Shown here piece after piece: positions 41,134 through 53,122 of a stretch of DNA of 64,000 nt. Position 1 is the first letter of the stretch, and every line of letters starts with the position of its first letter. Source of the stretch: Symsagittifera roscoffensis (taxonomy: Eukaryota; Xenacoelomorpha; Acoela; Convolutidae); the NCBI RefSeq assembly GCF_963678635.1, contig NC_087066.1, positions 33,361,301 through 33,425,300 on the forward strand, read 5' to 3'. A program made the translations under genes and the position numbers. The notes beneath the pieces were generated by a model that made no database searches, had not been told where the DNA came from, and saw only the letters and a program-made list of their open reading frames with translations.

Positions 41134-42204
41134 TTTATTTTTTCGCCGACATTTAAGTTTCTCTGACATTTGACTTACAGTATTTTCCCGCACAACACAA
41201 CTGATGATTCTTGATATTGTCCAAATTTTATAATTTCAAGTCTGAAATTTTGAGTAGTACGAAACCAATATTACCGATTAGCTTGACTCAATTCTGCTTA
41301 CAACAATTTTGGTGAGTAAAATTATGTTTACGCTTTCAGCTTGATGATTAACATCTTTGCAATGCGCCTAATTTAATCAGAGCTTGGCTAAATGGCAATT
41401 TTCAAATAACCAAAAAATAAATTTAAAAAATCAAAGGTAAAAAATATTGTTGCAGTAAAATGCAGGAACTCAATATTTCCAATGGAAAATAAAAATTATT
41501 TTTAATTCGATTGCCGAAGTTTGACTGAAACAAAACCACTCAGAAGCTCAATAATTCCACGTTTTTCCGTCGAAAAAAAGGTAAGCAATGGGAGCATAAA
41601 CCGCCAAAGAAATTGACGACGAAGTGATCTGTGTCCTTAAAATGTTTTAACTGCTTTGCGAGCTTGTGAAAAATATTCCAGATGTTCTGTGAACTTTATC
41701 AACATCCAAAATTGTGAAAAAAAACTGAAAGATGCAAATTATGAGTTTAATTTCTTGCAAGTTTAGGTTTGGATGTTTGCTGTTTTAGAATCATTCTTGA
41801 GCACTCATTGCTTTTTTTTTCACTCGTTACTTCTTATGATTCCTAATTTTAATTTTTTCTGATGATCTACTCGACAAAAAAAACATAGACATTGCGACAG
41901 AAGGGTTCAACTTTGTTTTTGGTTTGTGACTTCGAATTGTAAGTGTTTCCCACACAAAACTGCAATCAAACTGACTTGCAGCTTGCCCAAATTTTCATGC
42001 TTCTAATTGAACACAGAATCAAATCATTTTGAAAGATTGAAAGAAAAGCTTGGCATTCCTGGGAAAAAAGAGCCAACTACACAACAACCGAAGACGAACA
42101 GGGAGTTTCACGTAACAGTAAAAAGGACGTAAAAATATTGGAGTTTATTGAAAAAACATTCGACAAAAAGAAAAAAGACATTGTTACAAAAGAGTTCGAC
42201 TTTA
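41134..42204. repeat. diverged relative of the 1.37-kb unit
   Basis: Non-coding. Several anchors keep the same order as in the tandem unit: a CACAACYGATGATG-type motif (about 41,195), CCTAATTTAATCAGAGCTTGG (about 41,368), AAAACCACTC-GAAGCT (about 41,532) and GATGTTTGCT-TTTTAGA...GAGCACTC (about 41,772). Spacing differs. Last four bases TTTA are the target duplication of giant copy 2. Confidence 0.6.
42201..42204. repeat. target-site duplication TTTA of giant copy 2
   Basis: TTTA before the 5' LTR recurs at 61,118-61,121 after the 3' LTR. Confidence 0.8.
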
Positions 42205-42614
42205 TGGAACCTGATCTAAACTACATATTATGATTGGATAAATTAAATGTTTTACCAATGTAAAGTATTTAATATTAACCAATCATGATCCATCTAACTA
42301 ACAACCCACTTATTTGTAAGTGCTGAAGTTACTTGTAATTTCAGCACCAGAGAGATTTGAATTTAACTTAGAAATTAGTTGGACTCTCCCGAGCACTTCA
42401 GCAGCCGCAATAAACCAGTATACCCTAGATCTATTGAGCCTAGCAGAGACTAGTTAAACAACCTGAGACTAGATAGTATAAGAGTAAGATTAGGATCGGT
42501 ATTAGACTAAGAAGTTGCACGAATCTATCCGGCCGAAAATAAGATAGCGTGACGAGCAGACGGTGTACCCTATCCGAAATTACTCTATGAGTTATACACT
42601 CCAGTCCTAACTCA
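42205..42614 (+). repeat. 5' LTR, giant copy 2
   Basis: 410 bp, no difference seen from its 3' partner. It carries the variants CTACATATTATG and TTATACACTCCAG that distinguish copy 2 from copy 1. The same hairpin and AATAAA are present. Confidence 0.9.
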
Positions 42615-42616
42615 TC

Positions 42617-42630
42617 TGGTGCGACCATAA
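42617..42630 (+). other. primer-binding site, giant copy 2
   Basis: TGGTGCGACCATAA two bases inside the LTR, as in copy 1. The sequence immediately downstream lacks nine bases or so that copy 1 has (a TCTCGAACA segment). Confidence 0.75.
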
Positions 42631-42690
42631 GACCTTAATAGATTAGAATTAACCAAAATAGATTAGAAATTAGACAAAAACATTTACAAA

Positions 42691-42924
42691 ATGTTATACG
42701 ACAATAATTTAATCGAAATGTCTCTACGACTCAATAGATCAGAGCCAATATTCCGAACCATAACAGAACTACCCGGAATTGGAAGAAGACCTCGAACCAA
42801 AGACGACATACGACAAAGTAGAAACTTGCCGTATAGTTATATGATAGTTCGGCAAAAGCCAGAACAAACTTTTATATTTAGAATACTACTTGCAATGAAT
42901 TTAGATTTCCATTTGCAAACATAA
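42691..42924 (+). CDS. conserved 77-codon leader ORF
   Basis: Counterpart of 8417-8650, same length, with changes Arg to Lys, Thr to Glu and Val to Ile. The acceptor-like ATCATTTCAG follows at about 42,955. Role unknown; it could act as an upstream ORF limiting or directing gag translation. Confidence 0.4.
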   Translation: MLYDNNLIEMSLRLNRSEPIFRTITELPGIGRRPRTKDDIRQSRNLPYSYMIVRQKPEQTFIFRILLAMNLDFHLQT

Positions 42925-43857
42925 AACCTTGAAGTTACTCTTCAAAATCATTTCAGGCGCTAAACAAAATTATTAATATACAATAACGATTGATAAAAAG
43001 ATCTAAGATCGTTTTCCTAAAATTCTGCAGTAATATACAAAATATGTTTGAAAAATATTTATTGAAAAATAAAAATAAAAATTAGTAGCATGACAATAAA
43101 TGGTTAGTAATTATAAATCATCCTGTTGTTCCAGCTCCATCACCTAAAACATAACAGCAATCATAAACCCACTAATATCATCAAAACACTAAATCTTTCC
43201 TTTACACACATTTAAAATTTTATTAAAACTTAAATTCACTTAATTTTAAAAACCAGATCATCAAGGCTTATCCTTGGATCTTAAATCATTTTCTACTTAA
43301 TTAAATTTCAAATTTGATCATCAAGGCCTATCCTTGGATCAAACAGAACAACTTTGTTCTCCCCCACCCACTTAATTAGTGTCTAACGACCTCAAACGTC
43401 GATTCACTACCCAACCCTTTCTAAAGACCCAAGACTAATAGAAATTTTTAAACAAAACTAATCATTCAAATTAGGATAAACAGTGAAGAACTTCGGTTAT
43501 TCATCCTTCACTTGACCCCCCCTCTTACCAGACCCAGGATAAATCTTAGACTTAGTAAGTTTAAAATAGTATCTAACGAACTACTCGCGTTCTAATTATA
43601 CCTGAACCTTGTGGATCGATTTACTATTCTCCAACCCTTGAACACAATCACTACCCCTAAGTAAGATTAAGTAAGTTAACACCTTAACTTATACTAGCCA
43701 CGAGAAAGTAAAAAATCATTCTTCGGAATCGATATACTTTTCTCTCCAACCCTGAACAAATAGACCCAGGTTAAGCTAACCAAAAAATCGTAAGAACTAA
43801 CAGTTTAGGAAAATAGAAATCATTTAACAACCTTTTGCATCCGTCATCCTAAACCTT
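42925..43857 (+). promoter_or_regulatory. structured leader, giant copy 2
   Basis: Same hairpins and CCAACCCT blocks as copy 1. In the second GATCATCAAGG hairpin the loop reads CCTAT instead of CTTAT, leaving the stem intact. Confidence 0.5.
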
Positions 43858-44214
43858 ATGTCATTTAAAAACCTAGGAAATAAACAAACAATCGTTTTAC
43901 ACAATTGTGAAATAGATAACAAAAAATACGACCTTGTAATCACACCTCATACACAAACAGTTGGATACATTCGAACAAAACGACAAACACTAAAAAGAAA
44001 AATAATAACGAAACAAAGACAAATAACACGAAAAAGATTTTCAAAAAATCGAAACGCATTTTCAGAATCAGAAACCAACAGTTTAGACGAACTTTACAAA
44101 CTAAAAGAATCAATAGATAAAAATTGCCCAATTCACGATCAATTATATTTCTCTGACTCAGAAACAACTTCAAATTCATCACAAAGAGGAAAAAGAAGAA
44201 TAAAAAAACAGTAA
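43858..44214 (+). CDS. basic protein, shortened
   Basis: 118 codons. Both basic clusters are retained, but a TAA replaces the tyrosine codon seen in copy 1. The frame downstream stays open to the gag overlap. Either the last 37 residues are dispensable, or this copy is defective in this gene. Confidence 0.45.
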   Translation: MSFKNLGNKQTIVLHNCEIDNKKYDLVITPHTQTVGYIRTKRQTLKRKIITKQRQITRKRFSKNRNAFSESETNSLDELYKLKESIDKNCPIHDQLYFSDSETTSNSSQRGKRRIKKQ

Positions 44215-44299
44215 AAACACAAACCAGTAGATTTATACAATTGGAATCAACCAATTCGACACATTAATAATTATATATTAACAGTCATCGAACGAAAAA

Positions 44300-47200
44300 A
44301 TGAGCTCAACGCACACCCCAGGTGAAGAAACTCCAGATGATGATGAAATCTTTCCTTTTATAGTAGACGCAGATACTGATAGAGGACAACACATATTTTG
44401 TCAAAATTTACTCGTAAATTTATTTGAACCCGGAATCAGTCCATGTAAAACAGAGTTCCCCGATGTAAAAATCAAAAGACAAATCATAGATCACTATCTA
44501 AAAGATATATGCAACATAACACAACAGTATGGAATCTACTCCATAGAATTCACCTCACCAAACCATAATAATAGAAAATATACAATTCAAACAGACGATC
44601 TTGATTTAGAATTTTCAAAAGTTTTTTCAGAATATATAAAAAACATCCAATATCATAACTCACAAAGAGCAAACTCCATATTCACCAATGAAGTTTTCGC
44701 AATAATATATAGTTATATTTCGATATTAGAAAACGAAATCCCAATAACAAATGTCTCACCGACAGAAACATCTAAACATTTAAGAGTACGACATGAAATC
44801 ACACTACTCTCTAGTTATTTAAACATCATTAAAGAAAATTTCACGAAAGACGACGACGTTTCACAACATACAAAACACGATCTACAAAAAATTTTGGCAT
44901 GGTTCATAATAGATTATTTCACACACAATATTGATTTAATTGCACAAGCAAGAAAAAATTTTAGACCCCAAAACTCGAACGATGATACCGCTATCACAGA
45001 ACAATCAGATTATGTTTGGGACCCCGAATGGTCTCATCCCGCATTTATAAGCTTTCCACAATCAATCTCAAGTCAAGCAATAGGTACAATATCTTACATA
45101 AGAGATTATGTAAGAGTAATACCATTAACAATTGATGCAACACCATTAAACTATAATACATTTTTACCCGATACACAAAATAATAGTTTAAACTCTACAG
45201 TTATACACAATGAAAACCTCAATGGAACTAGGAATCTTACTCAACAAGATATCCAGACACCATCACACTTCATAAATGAAGAAATTGTACACACAACAAC
45301 TACACAACAAAGTATTTCACCAATACGCCCGAATTTAACAACACCAAGAAATACAAATCCTTCACAAACACAGGTAACCTTACAATCAACCGTTAAACCT
45401 TCGGTTGCCCCTAAATATTCACATATGGATTACCAAACATACAGACCCATGACAATACCATCAAAAACACGCAAAACATTCACTAGAAACAACTTTGCAG
45501 ACCATAATTATAATTATACACATCCATCAAAAACATATAATCAACCACAAAGAAATTTTAACCAATATACAAGATCTCGAAATTGGGATAACCCAATGGC
45601 CCAACCTAATTCAACAAATTTCCAAACAAATCCTCCACGGGATCACAGTGAAAATTACCCATTTTTTCAACAAAATAAAAATAAAAAACAGACATCTTAT
45701 CAAATGGATTATTTATCCTCAGATGATGATTTCTTACAACCAGATATATTTGCACAAAATACTCAAGAATATCGTAGACAAGGAATACAGAGAACACGTA
45801 CAAATCATAGAAATTTTTCTCCACAACCAATAGATGCACAACATCAACAACCAATTCAACAACAAAATTTAATTAATACACAATCTTTTCAACCAATTCA
45901 ACAACAAAATCCAATGACTGCACACTCGTATCAAGCATCACAAATGCAAAATGAAATACCACTCCCATATTATCTCCAACAACATGAAATAACAAGAAAC
46001 CAACTTTCAAATTTTTCTCAAATGCCAAATGCAGCAGAATCATTACAAATGACAATGAATCCATACCTTATGGGTGGATCATCAATAACATCAAACAAAC
46101 CTTTAATGGTTTTCACAGGAACAGACCCTGAATACTCTGTAGAAGATTATTTAAATGCAGTAACAGCAAACCTGATTTTAAATATTGGACCTGAACCAAT
46201 TAATACGCCACTACATCAAAATTGGATACATCGACGCACAGCGTTAATACAAACAACCTTAGATGGCGCAGCCCAAAAATGGTTTTCAGTACTACCTCTA
46301 GAAATAAAATCAAACTGGAAAAGGTTTACACAAGAATTTTCAAAAATGTTTGACTCCGAAAGAAACAAACAACAACAAAGAGTTTTATGTAATGAAATTC
46401 GCAGATTACCAAACGAAACCATCAAGCAAATAGCAGTACGAATCGAAACACTAGTTCGAAAAGCATATTCATTAAATACACATGACTATAAAAACACAAA
46501 GATGACAGAAATCTTAATGATGACCTTAACACCACAATTAAGGAAAATAGCAATAAAAAAGAGAGCATCCCATCCTTCTTCAATTCGAGAACCCGATTTA
46601 GATTTTCGAAAACTAGTAGACAAATTAGAACAAGCAGAAATCACGATGAAACTAGAAGAAACGGAAAATCTGAAATTACAATACGTTAACAGAATTGAAA
46701 CGACTCCCACTAATATTAATAATATACAGGAATCAGAGACAGACCTCGTTGAAAAAATCACTGAAATACTCAATATCTACGAAAAGAACCCAAACTTTAA
46801 AGGCAAACCATCTTTCAAAAAATGGTGTAATTATTGCCGACGATACGGACATAGTATTTCCGAATGTAGACAAAAACAGCAAGACAATCAAAATAAACCT
46901 CAAAAATATAAAGAACCAAATAAATCATTCTATCAATACATGAAAAAAGATCAAAATCTACCGAACAAAACAGTCCACAGCAACAACAGTTCAGGAAAAC
47001 CACTCCCGAACAATTCAAATTATACAAGAAATCAATCACCATATAACTCAAGTTATAGAGGAAGATCACCAGAACGAAGAAACACGTATAATTCATCACA
47101 AAATCACTACAATAGACCAAATAGTCGAAATAACTATTCCAGATCAAATTCAAATACACAACGATTTGTTTCTAGATCTAATTCCCAATCAAGAAATAAC

Positions 47201-50200
47201 TACTATCCAAACAACCAATCACGAAATTCATCATACAATAGGAATAGAAACTACTCCTATAATCGAAATAGAAGTTATTCAAACAACCGAAACCAGAATT
47301 ACCCGAACAATCGATCAAGGAATAACTCATATAATAGATCGAACTATAACAGACCAAACAATAATTACCAAAACAGATCACGAAATAATTCACAAAATCG
47401 ACACTCAAGTTATAATAATCGTTATAGAAATTATTCCCAATCACCACACCGGAATAATAATAACTATAATAATTCTAATAATCGCCACAGAAGTAGTACA
47501 CCTAAACATCAAAGACAAATCCATCAAGTACAATCTAATCCAGAAACAACATCAGACCCTCCAGGTATTGATGACACAGTAACTGATACGTTACAACTCA
47601 ATCAAATAAACTGTACATCATCAGATTCAGAAAGTGATACTGAAAACACTCTTTCTATCAATATGATAAAAGTCGAAAATGACTATGAATCTGTCATATA
47701 TGAACAACCCTTTCCATCACACATATATGAAAATCAATCAGAATTTCTTCAAAATTATTACACTACACCCATAAATTCCACACCAACGACGCAAGAAACA
47801 AACGAGATTAACACTACAGATCAAACCAATAAAAATACCAAAACAAAATGCTTGAATACAAACCACATTTATCAAAATATACAAAAAGAACAACCCAAAG
47901 AAAAAATTTGGACAATACCATTTCTCTTAGAAAGCCCAAGAAATAAAGAATTTCAACCACCAGACCTTGAAATAGATTTTTTAATTGATTCAGGAGCAGA
48001 ATCAAACATAATAAACATCCCCACATGGAATGAAATAAAAACCTTACACCCAAAGCTAACACCTCTTGAAACCTCCAGTAAGTTAGCAACAGCACAAGGA
48101 TCAACATTGATAAACTACGGAAAAATCCCATTATTTCTCCTCCCCACCAGAACAATGGAACAAAGCAAAATTTTAAATAAGCCATTTAAACAAATATTCC
48201 ATATCACTGACATTAAATATAATATCATTGGAATACCATTTATTTCGAAGTACATACCAACAATTAATATACTAAATAGTAAAATATTAATCAAAGATAA
48301 ATATACAAAAACAAAAGAAACATCTTTAACATTTTTTCAAAGATTAAATAAACAACCACCATTCTTTTCAAAATTCTACCCGATATTTAACCAACAAAGA
48401 AAACACCTAAAACCACTATCAGGAAATATCTATAATTTTTCAATCAAACAAGTTCACCAATATGATAAAGAACAAAACAAACAAAAATTTTATATGTCAG
48501 ATTTTGAATTCAAACCTATTCACAAATTTTTCAAAATCACAATCTCATCCATAAAATATTTGAAAAATTCGAATTCCGATATCATTTCCTTACATGTCTA
48601 TAACAACACACCTTACCAAGTAACATTACCTTTAGGACTTTTAGGATACTGTGAAACCAACGCTACAATATCACCAATACACGAAAAAGCCTATCGCGTA
48701 AATAATATACTCCAATTACTAGATATTTGCCAATCTACAATTCTTAATGAAGAATTATCTATAAATAATATAATAAGTAACGAAAACAGAAATACGGATT
48801 ATTTCACAAAAACTCCATATTTCAAACCTACATTCAACATAAGTAACTACACAGAGGACCAACAGAAATTTTTAACAATGTTTAATTTCCAACATTCACA
48901 AATAACACAAGACGAATTCGAAAAATTAGCCAAACAGCTAATTAAATATTCATCAGTCTATGCAACATCAAAATTCGATGTTGGAAAAATCAGTTCATCA
49001 CTACATCTCCCGTTAAAACCAGACGCAGTTTTCAAAAAACAGAGAGCAAGTAAAGTACCAATTCACTTACATGATAAAGTAAACAGATTACTCGATATTT
49101 TAGAACAATACAACATTATATCACCAGTTAATAAAGAAGAACAACCAAAAGGCAACACCTTTATCAACCCCGTTATCATTCTAGCTAAAGGAGAATCATT
49201 AAAAATCGTTCTCGATGCTAGAGACCTCAATTCACTTATAGACGAATCAAAATGTAATTGGCCCATTGAACCAATACAAGTTATTTTAACAAAAATAAAC
49301 GGCAAATACTTTACAACCGCCGATATGAATAGTGCATATAATCAAATGCCACTAGATGAACAATCACGACGTTTAACACAATTTGTTATCGGAAACCAAC
49401 AATATGAATTCAACCGCTTATTCTATGGAATATCCATAGGACCAGCAGCATTTTCAGCTTTTATGAGCAAAATTTTTAGACCACTAATACTCAAGAAAAA
49501 CGCAATCACCTATTTAGACGATGTTTTTATGCAATCACAAACAAAAGACGAGATGTTCAATGTTTTAGAAAAATATCACCAAATACTTCAGAACGAAAAT
49601 CTGAAGGCCGCCCCCGATAAATCACATTTCTTTTTGACAAGAGTTAAATTCTTAGGACGTAATATAGAAAGAAAAACAATCACTCCATTGAAATCACGCA
49701 TTGACGCTATTCAAAAACTTCAACCACCAACAAATAAAAAGAAAATCCAAGAATTTCTTGGAATGTTAAACTTTTTAAGTAAATATGTTTATAAAATGCA
49801 ATTATATCTACGACCATTTTATAACATCCTTAGACAACAAAATAATTTTGAATGGAACATAGAACATCAAACACGATTTGAAGAAATAAAGAAACTTTTA
49901 ACTGAACAAATTTCAAACACAATTCCAGACCCTAATCAACCATTTTATGCAATGTGCGATGCTTCGAACTTTGGCATCGGTGCAGCACTATTACAATCAC
50001 ATAATGGTACAAATAAAATGAACCTCATATCAGCAAATTCTCGATTATTCACTCAAGCAGAGCTACGACTCTCAACTCTAATGAGAGAATGTACAGCCAT
50101 AATATATACACTGACAGAATATGAATTTCTGATACTTGGATCAAAACATCCAACAGTTCTATTCACAGACCATAAACCAATCATCTTTCTCTTTACACAA

Positions 50201-52384
50201 AAATCTAACCCAAACCACCGAGTTTACAGATTTCAACTAATTCTAATGAAATTTCCAAACTTACATATAGTTTGGACTGCAGGAAAAAATCTTGCATTAC
50301 CAGACACCTTAAGTCGAAATACACCACCTGAATTACTTACACGAAAAACAACAGTTGAAATACCCAAAAACATAAAATTCTACCTTGCAGAAAACGAAAC
50401 ATCACCCCGATTGGAATGCAAATATGCAGTAAAAACTGATATTGAACAATCACAAATAAATAATTTACAACATTTCCCACTTTATTTAGATTGTCAAAAT
50501 AATCATTATGAAGTTGATCTACTTGGAACATCAACTTTCAAACCAATCCCATATTCTCAATGGATAAAAAATAACACCCAACAAAAACGAACAAAACAAC
50601 ACCCGCCTAAAAAAGACCATTTTCCACTAATTGAAAAAGAAGATTTAACTGATAAAATAAATTTATCAGGACCACAAACAAATGATTCAAAATACACAAT
50701 AAATCAAGTTTTTGACCTTCACGACCCACTTGACACAATACCCTTATCTAAATTAGAAATCGAAAACATTTTTCTCCCCCCAACAGAAACAATTACAGTT
50801 TCAACACTGAAACAATATCAAAATCTTGACCCGATAATTAGACAACTAAAATCATGGCACAAATATAAAACTAAACCTATCAAAGCAGATTCAACCATTC
50901 TCGGAAACAAAACACTCCTCCGATACTTTCGCAAATTTAACAACACAACAATTAACGAAAATACAGACCTTTTAGAATATAACCTAAATGAATCTACAGT
51001 TCCATGTCTCCCTTTAAGTATGATTCTTATAGCTTTTAATATTTCACATACACAAAATATTAAAGGACACTCTGGATCAGAAAAAACATATTCAAATTTT
51101 ATACAAAATTTTTACTTCCCAAATGCACCAATTTGGATAAAAGTACTATGCAATGACTGTATAGTATGTCAACTAAATAAACCTTACCCAAATCAAAAAC
51201 AAATAGCACAAAAACAAGATTTTAAAGGACAAAGTTTGTACTTTAATCATCGTATCTCATTTGATACTAAAGGACCAATTTCACCCTCATCAGAAGGAAA
51301 CGCCTACATTATGGTAATTGTTGACGCATTTACACATTATGTAGCACTTAACCCAGTACCACATTGTAACGCTTATTACGCTTACACAACACTCTATGAA
51401 CACTGGATAGCAAAATTCGGACTACCAGAAATTTTAGTCACAGACAACGGTACAGAATTCATAAATAATGAAATTATCACACTATGTCATTTATATAACA
51501 TTAAACACAAACCACGTACATCTCATGCACCTTGGACAAACGGCTTAGTCGAAGGTATGAACCGTTCATTACAAGAATATCTAAGATGTATCATCAACGG
51601 AAATGATACAAAATATACCGAATGGTCAGCAGATGTAAAATTATTTCCCTTAGCGTATAATTCACAAATTACGACAACTTTAGGAATGTCACCATACGAA
51701 ATGGTTTTTAACCAAAAGCCACGCAAACCAATAATGTTTACAGCAAATTCTCATAAAAACGCACAAGGTTATTGTCAACCAAATAAAGACTCAATTTGTT
51801 ATAACCTACCTTTACATACACACGATGAAGATCATTTTCATCACCCACAAATTCTTAAACTAGCCTCCGGTACACACACCGAATGGATTCTAAATAGAGA
51901 TAAAAAACACAATGAAATTTATCAAAAAATAACAAAAAAGTTATTACAAAGACAAAACATTAATGAACAAATCAATTCACGTTTTACACCAGCCTCCGAT
52001 TTAAAAATTGGAACATTTGTTTTAATACCTAATTTTAATACTCAAAAAGGAATTTCTAAAAAATTACAACCCCTTCGAAAAGGACCATACCAAATAATTG
52101 CAAAACCCACTGATGTCACATATAAAATTACCGACTCAAACAAAAAAGAAATCGTTCAACATCGAAACAACCTATTACCTTATTACCCAAAAGAATACGC
52201 ACTTCGCGAATTAACTCAATTATATTCTTTCACAGGATTAAAAATCATTCAAAATGAACCACATCTGAAAAACACAGAACAAAATGATAACCCCACCGAA
52301 AATCAAAACACAAAACCAATCGCCACCAAAAACATACACAAAACCATAAAGAATCCCCAAAACAAAGAAAAAATAGAAAAATGA
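44300..52384 (+). CDS. gag-pol: gag-pol polyprotein, uninterrupted
   Basis: 2,694 codons, long for Ty3/gypsy. Approximate residues: acidic start and possible matrix region 1-260; Gln/Asn-rich linker to 590; capsid 600-790; zinc knuckle 843-856 (C-X2-C-X4-H-X4-C); Arg/Ser/Asn/Tyr low-complexity 880-1090; retropepsin LIDSGAES near 1229; RT from about 1600 with YLDD at 1738-1741; RNase H from about 1886; integrase HHCC about 2249-2288; core D about 2320, D about 2380, E about 2416 (35 residues between the last two); GPY/F about 2590. Gag and pol share one frame with no frameshift site, so processing must set the gag:pol ratio. The last 19 or so residues are out of frame compared with copy 1, removing a tail of some 50 residues. 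Catalytic residues look intact. Confidence 0.9.
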   Translation: MSSTHTPGEETPDDDEIFPFIVDADTDRGQHIFCQNLLVNLFEPGISPCKTEFPDVKIKRQIIDHYLKDICNITQQYGIYSIEFTSPNHNNRKYTIQTDDLDLEFSKVFSEYIKNIQYHNSQRANSIFTNEVFAIIYSYISILENEIPITNVSPTETSKHLRVRHEITLLSSYLNIIKENFTKDDDVSQHTKHDLQKILAWFIIDYFTHNIDLIAQARKNFRPQNSNDDTAITEQSDYVWDPEWSHPAFISFPQSISSQAIGTISYIRDYVRVIPLTIDATPLNYNTFLPDTQNNSLNSTVIHNENLNGTRNLTQQDIQTPSHFINEEIVHTTTTQQSISPIRPNLTTPRNTNPSQTQVTLQSTVKPSVAPKYSHMDYQTYRPMTIPSKTRKTFTRNNFADHNYNYTHPSKTYNQPQRNFNQYTRSRNWDNPMAQPNSTNFQTNPPRDHSENYPFFQQNKNKKQTSYQMDYLSSDDDFLQPDIFAQNTQEYRRQGIQRTRTNHRNFSPQPIDAQHQQPIQQQNLINTQSFQPIQQQNPMTAHSYQASQMQNEIPLPYYLQQHEITRNQLSNFSQMPNAAESLQMTMNPYLMGGSSITSNKPLMVFTGTDPEYSVEDYLNAVTANLILNIGPEPINTPLHQNWIHRRTALIQTTLDGAAQKWFSVLPLEIKSNWKRFTQEFSKMFDSERNKQQQRVLCNEIRRLPNETIKQIAVRIETLVRKAYSLNTHDYKNTKMTEILMMTLTPQLRKIAIKKRASHPSSIREPDLDFRKLVDKLEQAEITMKLEETENLKLQYVNRIETTPTNINNIQESETDLVEKITEILNIYEKNPNFKGKPSFKKWCNYCRRYGHSISECRQKQQDNQNKPQKYKEPNKSFYQYMKKDQNLPNKTVHSNNSSGKPLPNNSNYTRNQSPYNSSYRGRSPERRNTYNSSQNHYNRPNSRNNYSRSNSNTQRFVSRSNSQSRNNYYPNNQSRNSSYNRNRNYSYNRNRSYSNNRNQNYPNNRSRNNSYNRSNYNRPNNNYQNRSRNNSQNRHSSYNNRYRNYSQSPHRNNNNYNNSNNRHRSSTPKHQRQIHQVQSNPETTSDPPGIDDTVTDTLQLNQINCTSSDSESDTENTLSINMIKVENDYESVIYEQPFPSHIYENQSEFLQNYYTTPINSTPTTQETNEINTTDQTNKNTKTKCLNTNHIYQNIQKEQPKEKIWTIPFLLESPRNKEFQPPDLEIDFLIDSGAESNIINIPTWNEIKTLHPKLTPLETSSKLATAQGSTLINYGKIPLFLLPTRTMEQSKILNKPFKQIFHITDIKYNIIGIPFISKYIPTINILNSKILIKDKYTKTKETSLTFFQRLNKQPPFFSKFYPIFNQQRKHLKPLSGNIYNFSIKQVHQYDKEQNKQKFYMSDFEFKPIHKFFKITISSIKYLKNSNSDIISLHVYNNTPYQVTLPLGLLGYCETNATISPIHEKAYRVNNILQLLDICQSTILNEELSINNIISNENRNTDYFTKTPYFKPTFNISNYTEDQQKFLTMFNFQHSQITQDEFEKLAKQLIKYSSVYATSKFDVGKISSSLHLPLKPDAVFKKQRASKVPIHLHDKVNRLLDILEQYNIISPVNKEEQPKGNTFINPVIILAKGESLKIVLDARDLNSLIDESKCNWPIEPIQVILTKINGKYFTTADMNSAYNQMPLDEQSRRLTQFVIGNQQYEFNRLFYGISIGPAAFSAFMSKIFRPLILKKNAITYLDDVFMQSQTKDEMFNVLEKYHQILQNENLKAAPDKSHFFLTRVKFLGRNIERKTITPLKSRIDAIQKLQPPTNKKKIQEFLGMLNFLSKYVYKMQLYLRPFYNILRQQNNFEWNIEHQTRFEEIKKLLTEQISNTIPDPNQPFYAMCDASNFGIGAALLQSHNGTNKMNLISANSRLFTQAELRLSTLMRECTAIIYTLTEYEFLILGSKHPTVLFTDHKPIIFLFTQKSNPNHRVYRFQLILMKFPNLHIVWTAGKNLALPDTLSRNTPPELLTRKTTVEIPKNIKFYLAENETSPRLECKYAVKTDIEQSQINNLQHFPLYLDCQNNHYEVDLLGTSTFKPIPYSQWIKNNTQQKRTKQHPPKKDHFPLIEKEDLTDKINLSGPQTNDSKYTINQVFDLHDPLDTIPLSKLEIENIFLPPTETITVSTLKQYQNLDPIIRQLKSWHKYKTKPIKADSTILGNKTLLRYFRKFNNTTINENTDLLEYNLNESTVPCLPLSMILIAFNISHTQNIKGHSGSEKTYSNFIQNFYFPNAPIWIKVLCNDCIVCQLNKPYPNQKQIAQKQDFKGQSLYFNHRISFDTKGPISPSSEGNAYIMVIVDAFTHYVALNPVPHCNAYYAYTTLYEHWIAKFGLPEILVTDNGTEFINNEIITLCHLYNIKHKPRTSHAPWTNGLVEGMNRSLQEYLRCIINGNDTKYTEWSADVKLFPLAYNSQITTTLGMSPYEMVFNQKPRKPIMFTANSHKNAQGYCQPNKDSICYNLPLHTHDEDHFHHPQILKLASGTHTEWILNRDKKHNEIYQKITKKLLQRQNINEQINSRFTPASDLKIGTFVLIPNFNTQKGISKKLQPLRKGPYQIIAKPTDVTYKITDSNKKEIVQHRNNLLPYYPKEYALRELTQLYSFTGLKIIQNEPHLKNTEQNDNPTENQNTKPIATKNIHKTIKNPQNKEKIEK

Positions 52385-53122
52385 CCGAACAAATAATACC
52401 CCAAGAACAAATCGACAAATCAGAAAATAGAAAAACAACAAGACTCCGAAATCAACCACGTAAAAACTATAAAATATTCATCCCCCAATCTAAAATTTTA
52501 AAGAAAGTAGAATTTCAAAAATAATTTTAACATTATACTTCACTATCTTGAAACCTTCGAAACATTTTTCATTTACATTTTTCAAAATAACATGCTGACA
52601 AGTAAGCAATAATTCTAGTTCAAAATAGACCAATAGGATTCATCCAATCCGTCACTTTCTCTAACTCAAACTAAGACCAATTAGACGAATCATATAGAAC
52701 TCCAGGCACATCTATAACTATAACTTTACGACCTCCAGGTCAAAAATAAGCAAACCACTCCAACTTGACAACTAAAATAAATATCACCATAATACCGTAC
52801 CCCTCCCTTATCTAATAACCCAAAGATCAACAATATTTCCCCAACTCAGACCACGAATACCCCCAAAGCAAATTTGTTAACTTAGCCTAAAGTAACAAAA
52901 TGAACATTTTAATTAGCCTAAAGTATTAAAATCTCACCATACCCCGGATCATTTGACAAACAAAAATAAAGAAAAAGACGACCTCCCAGTCACCATAAAA
53001 ATTGCCCCCAACAATTTTTTACAAAACTCAACCCACTTGTCAAAAAACTAATAAATAATCCGACCACACTAGAAAATCGCCTCAAACAGCAAAAAATATT
53101 CGACCAAGAGATCATTTCTTAA
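52385..53122 (+). other. lost integrase tail and intergenic gap
   Basis: The first 135 bp or so still match the coding sequence of the copy 1 integrase tail but are out of frame. The rest corresponds to the 18,251-18,847 gap. Confidence 0.6.
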
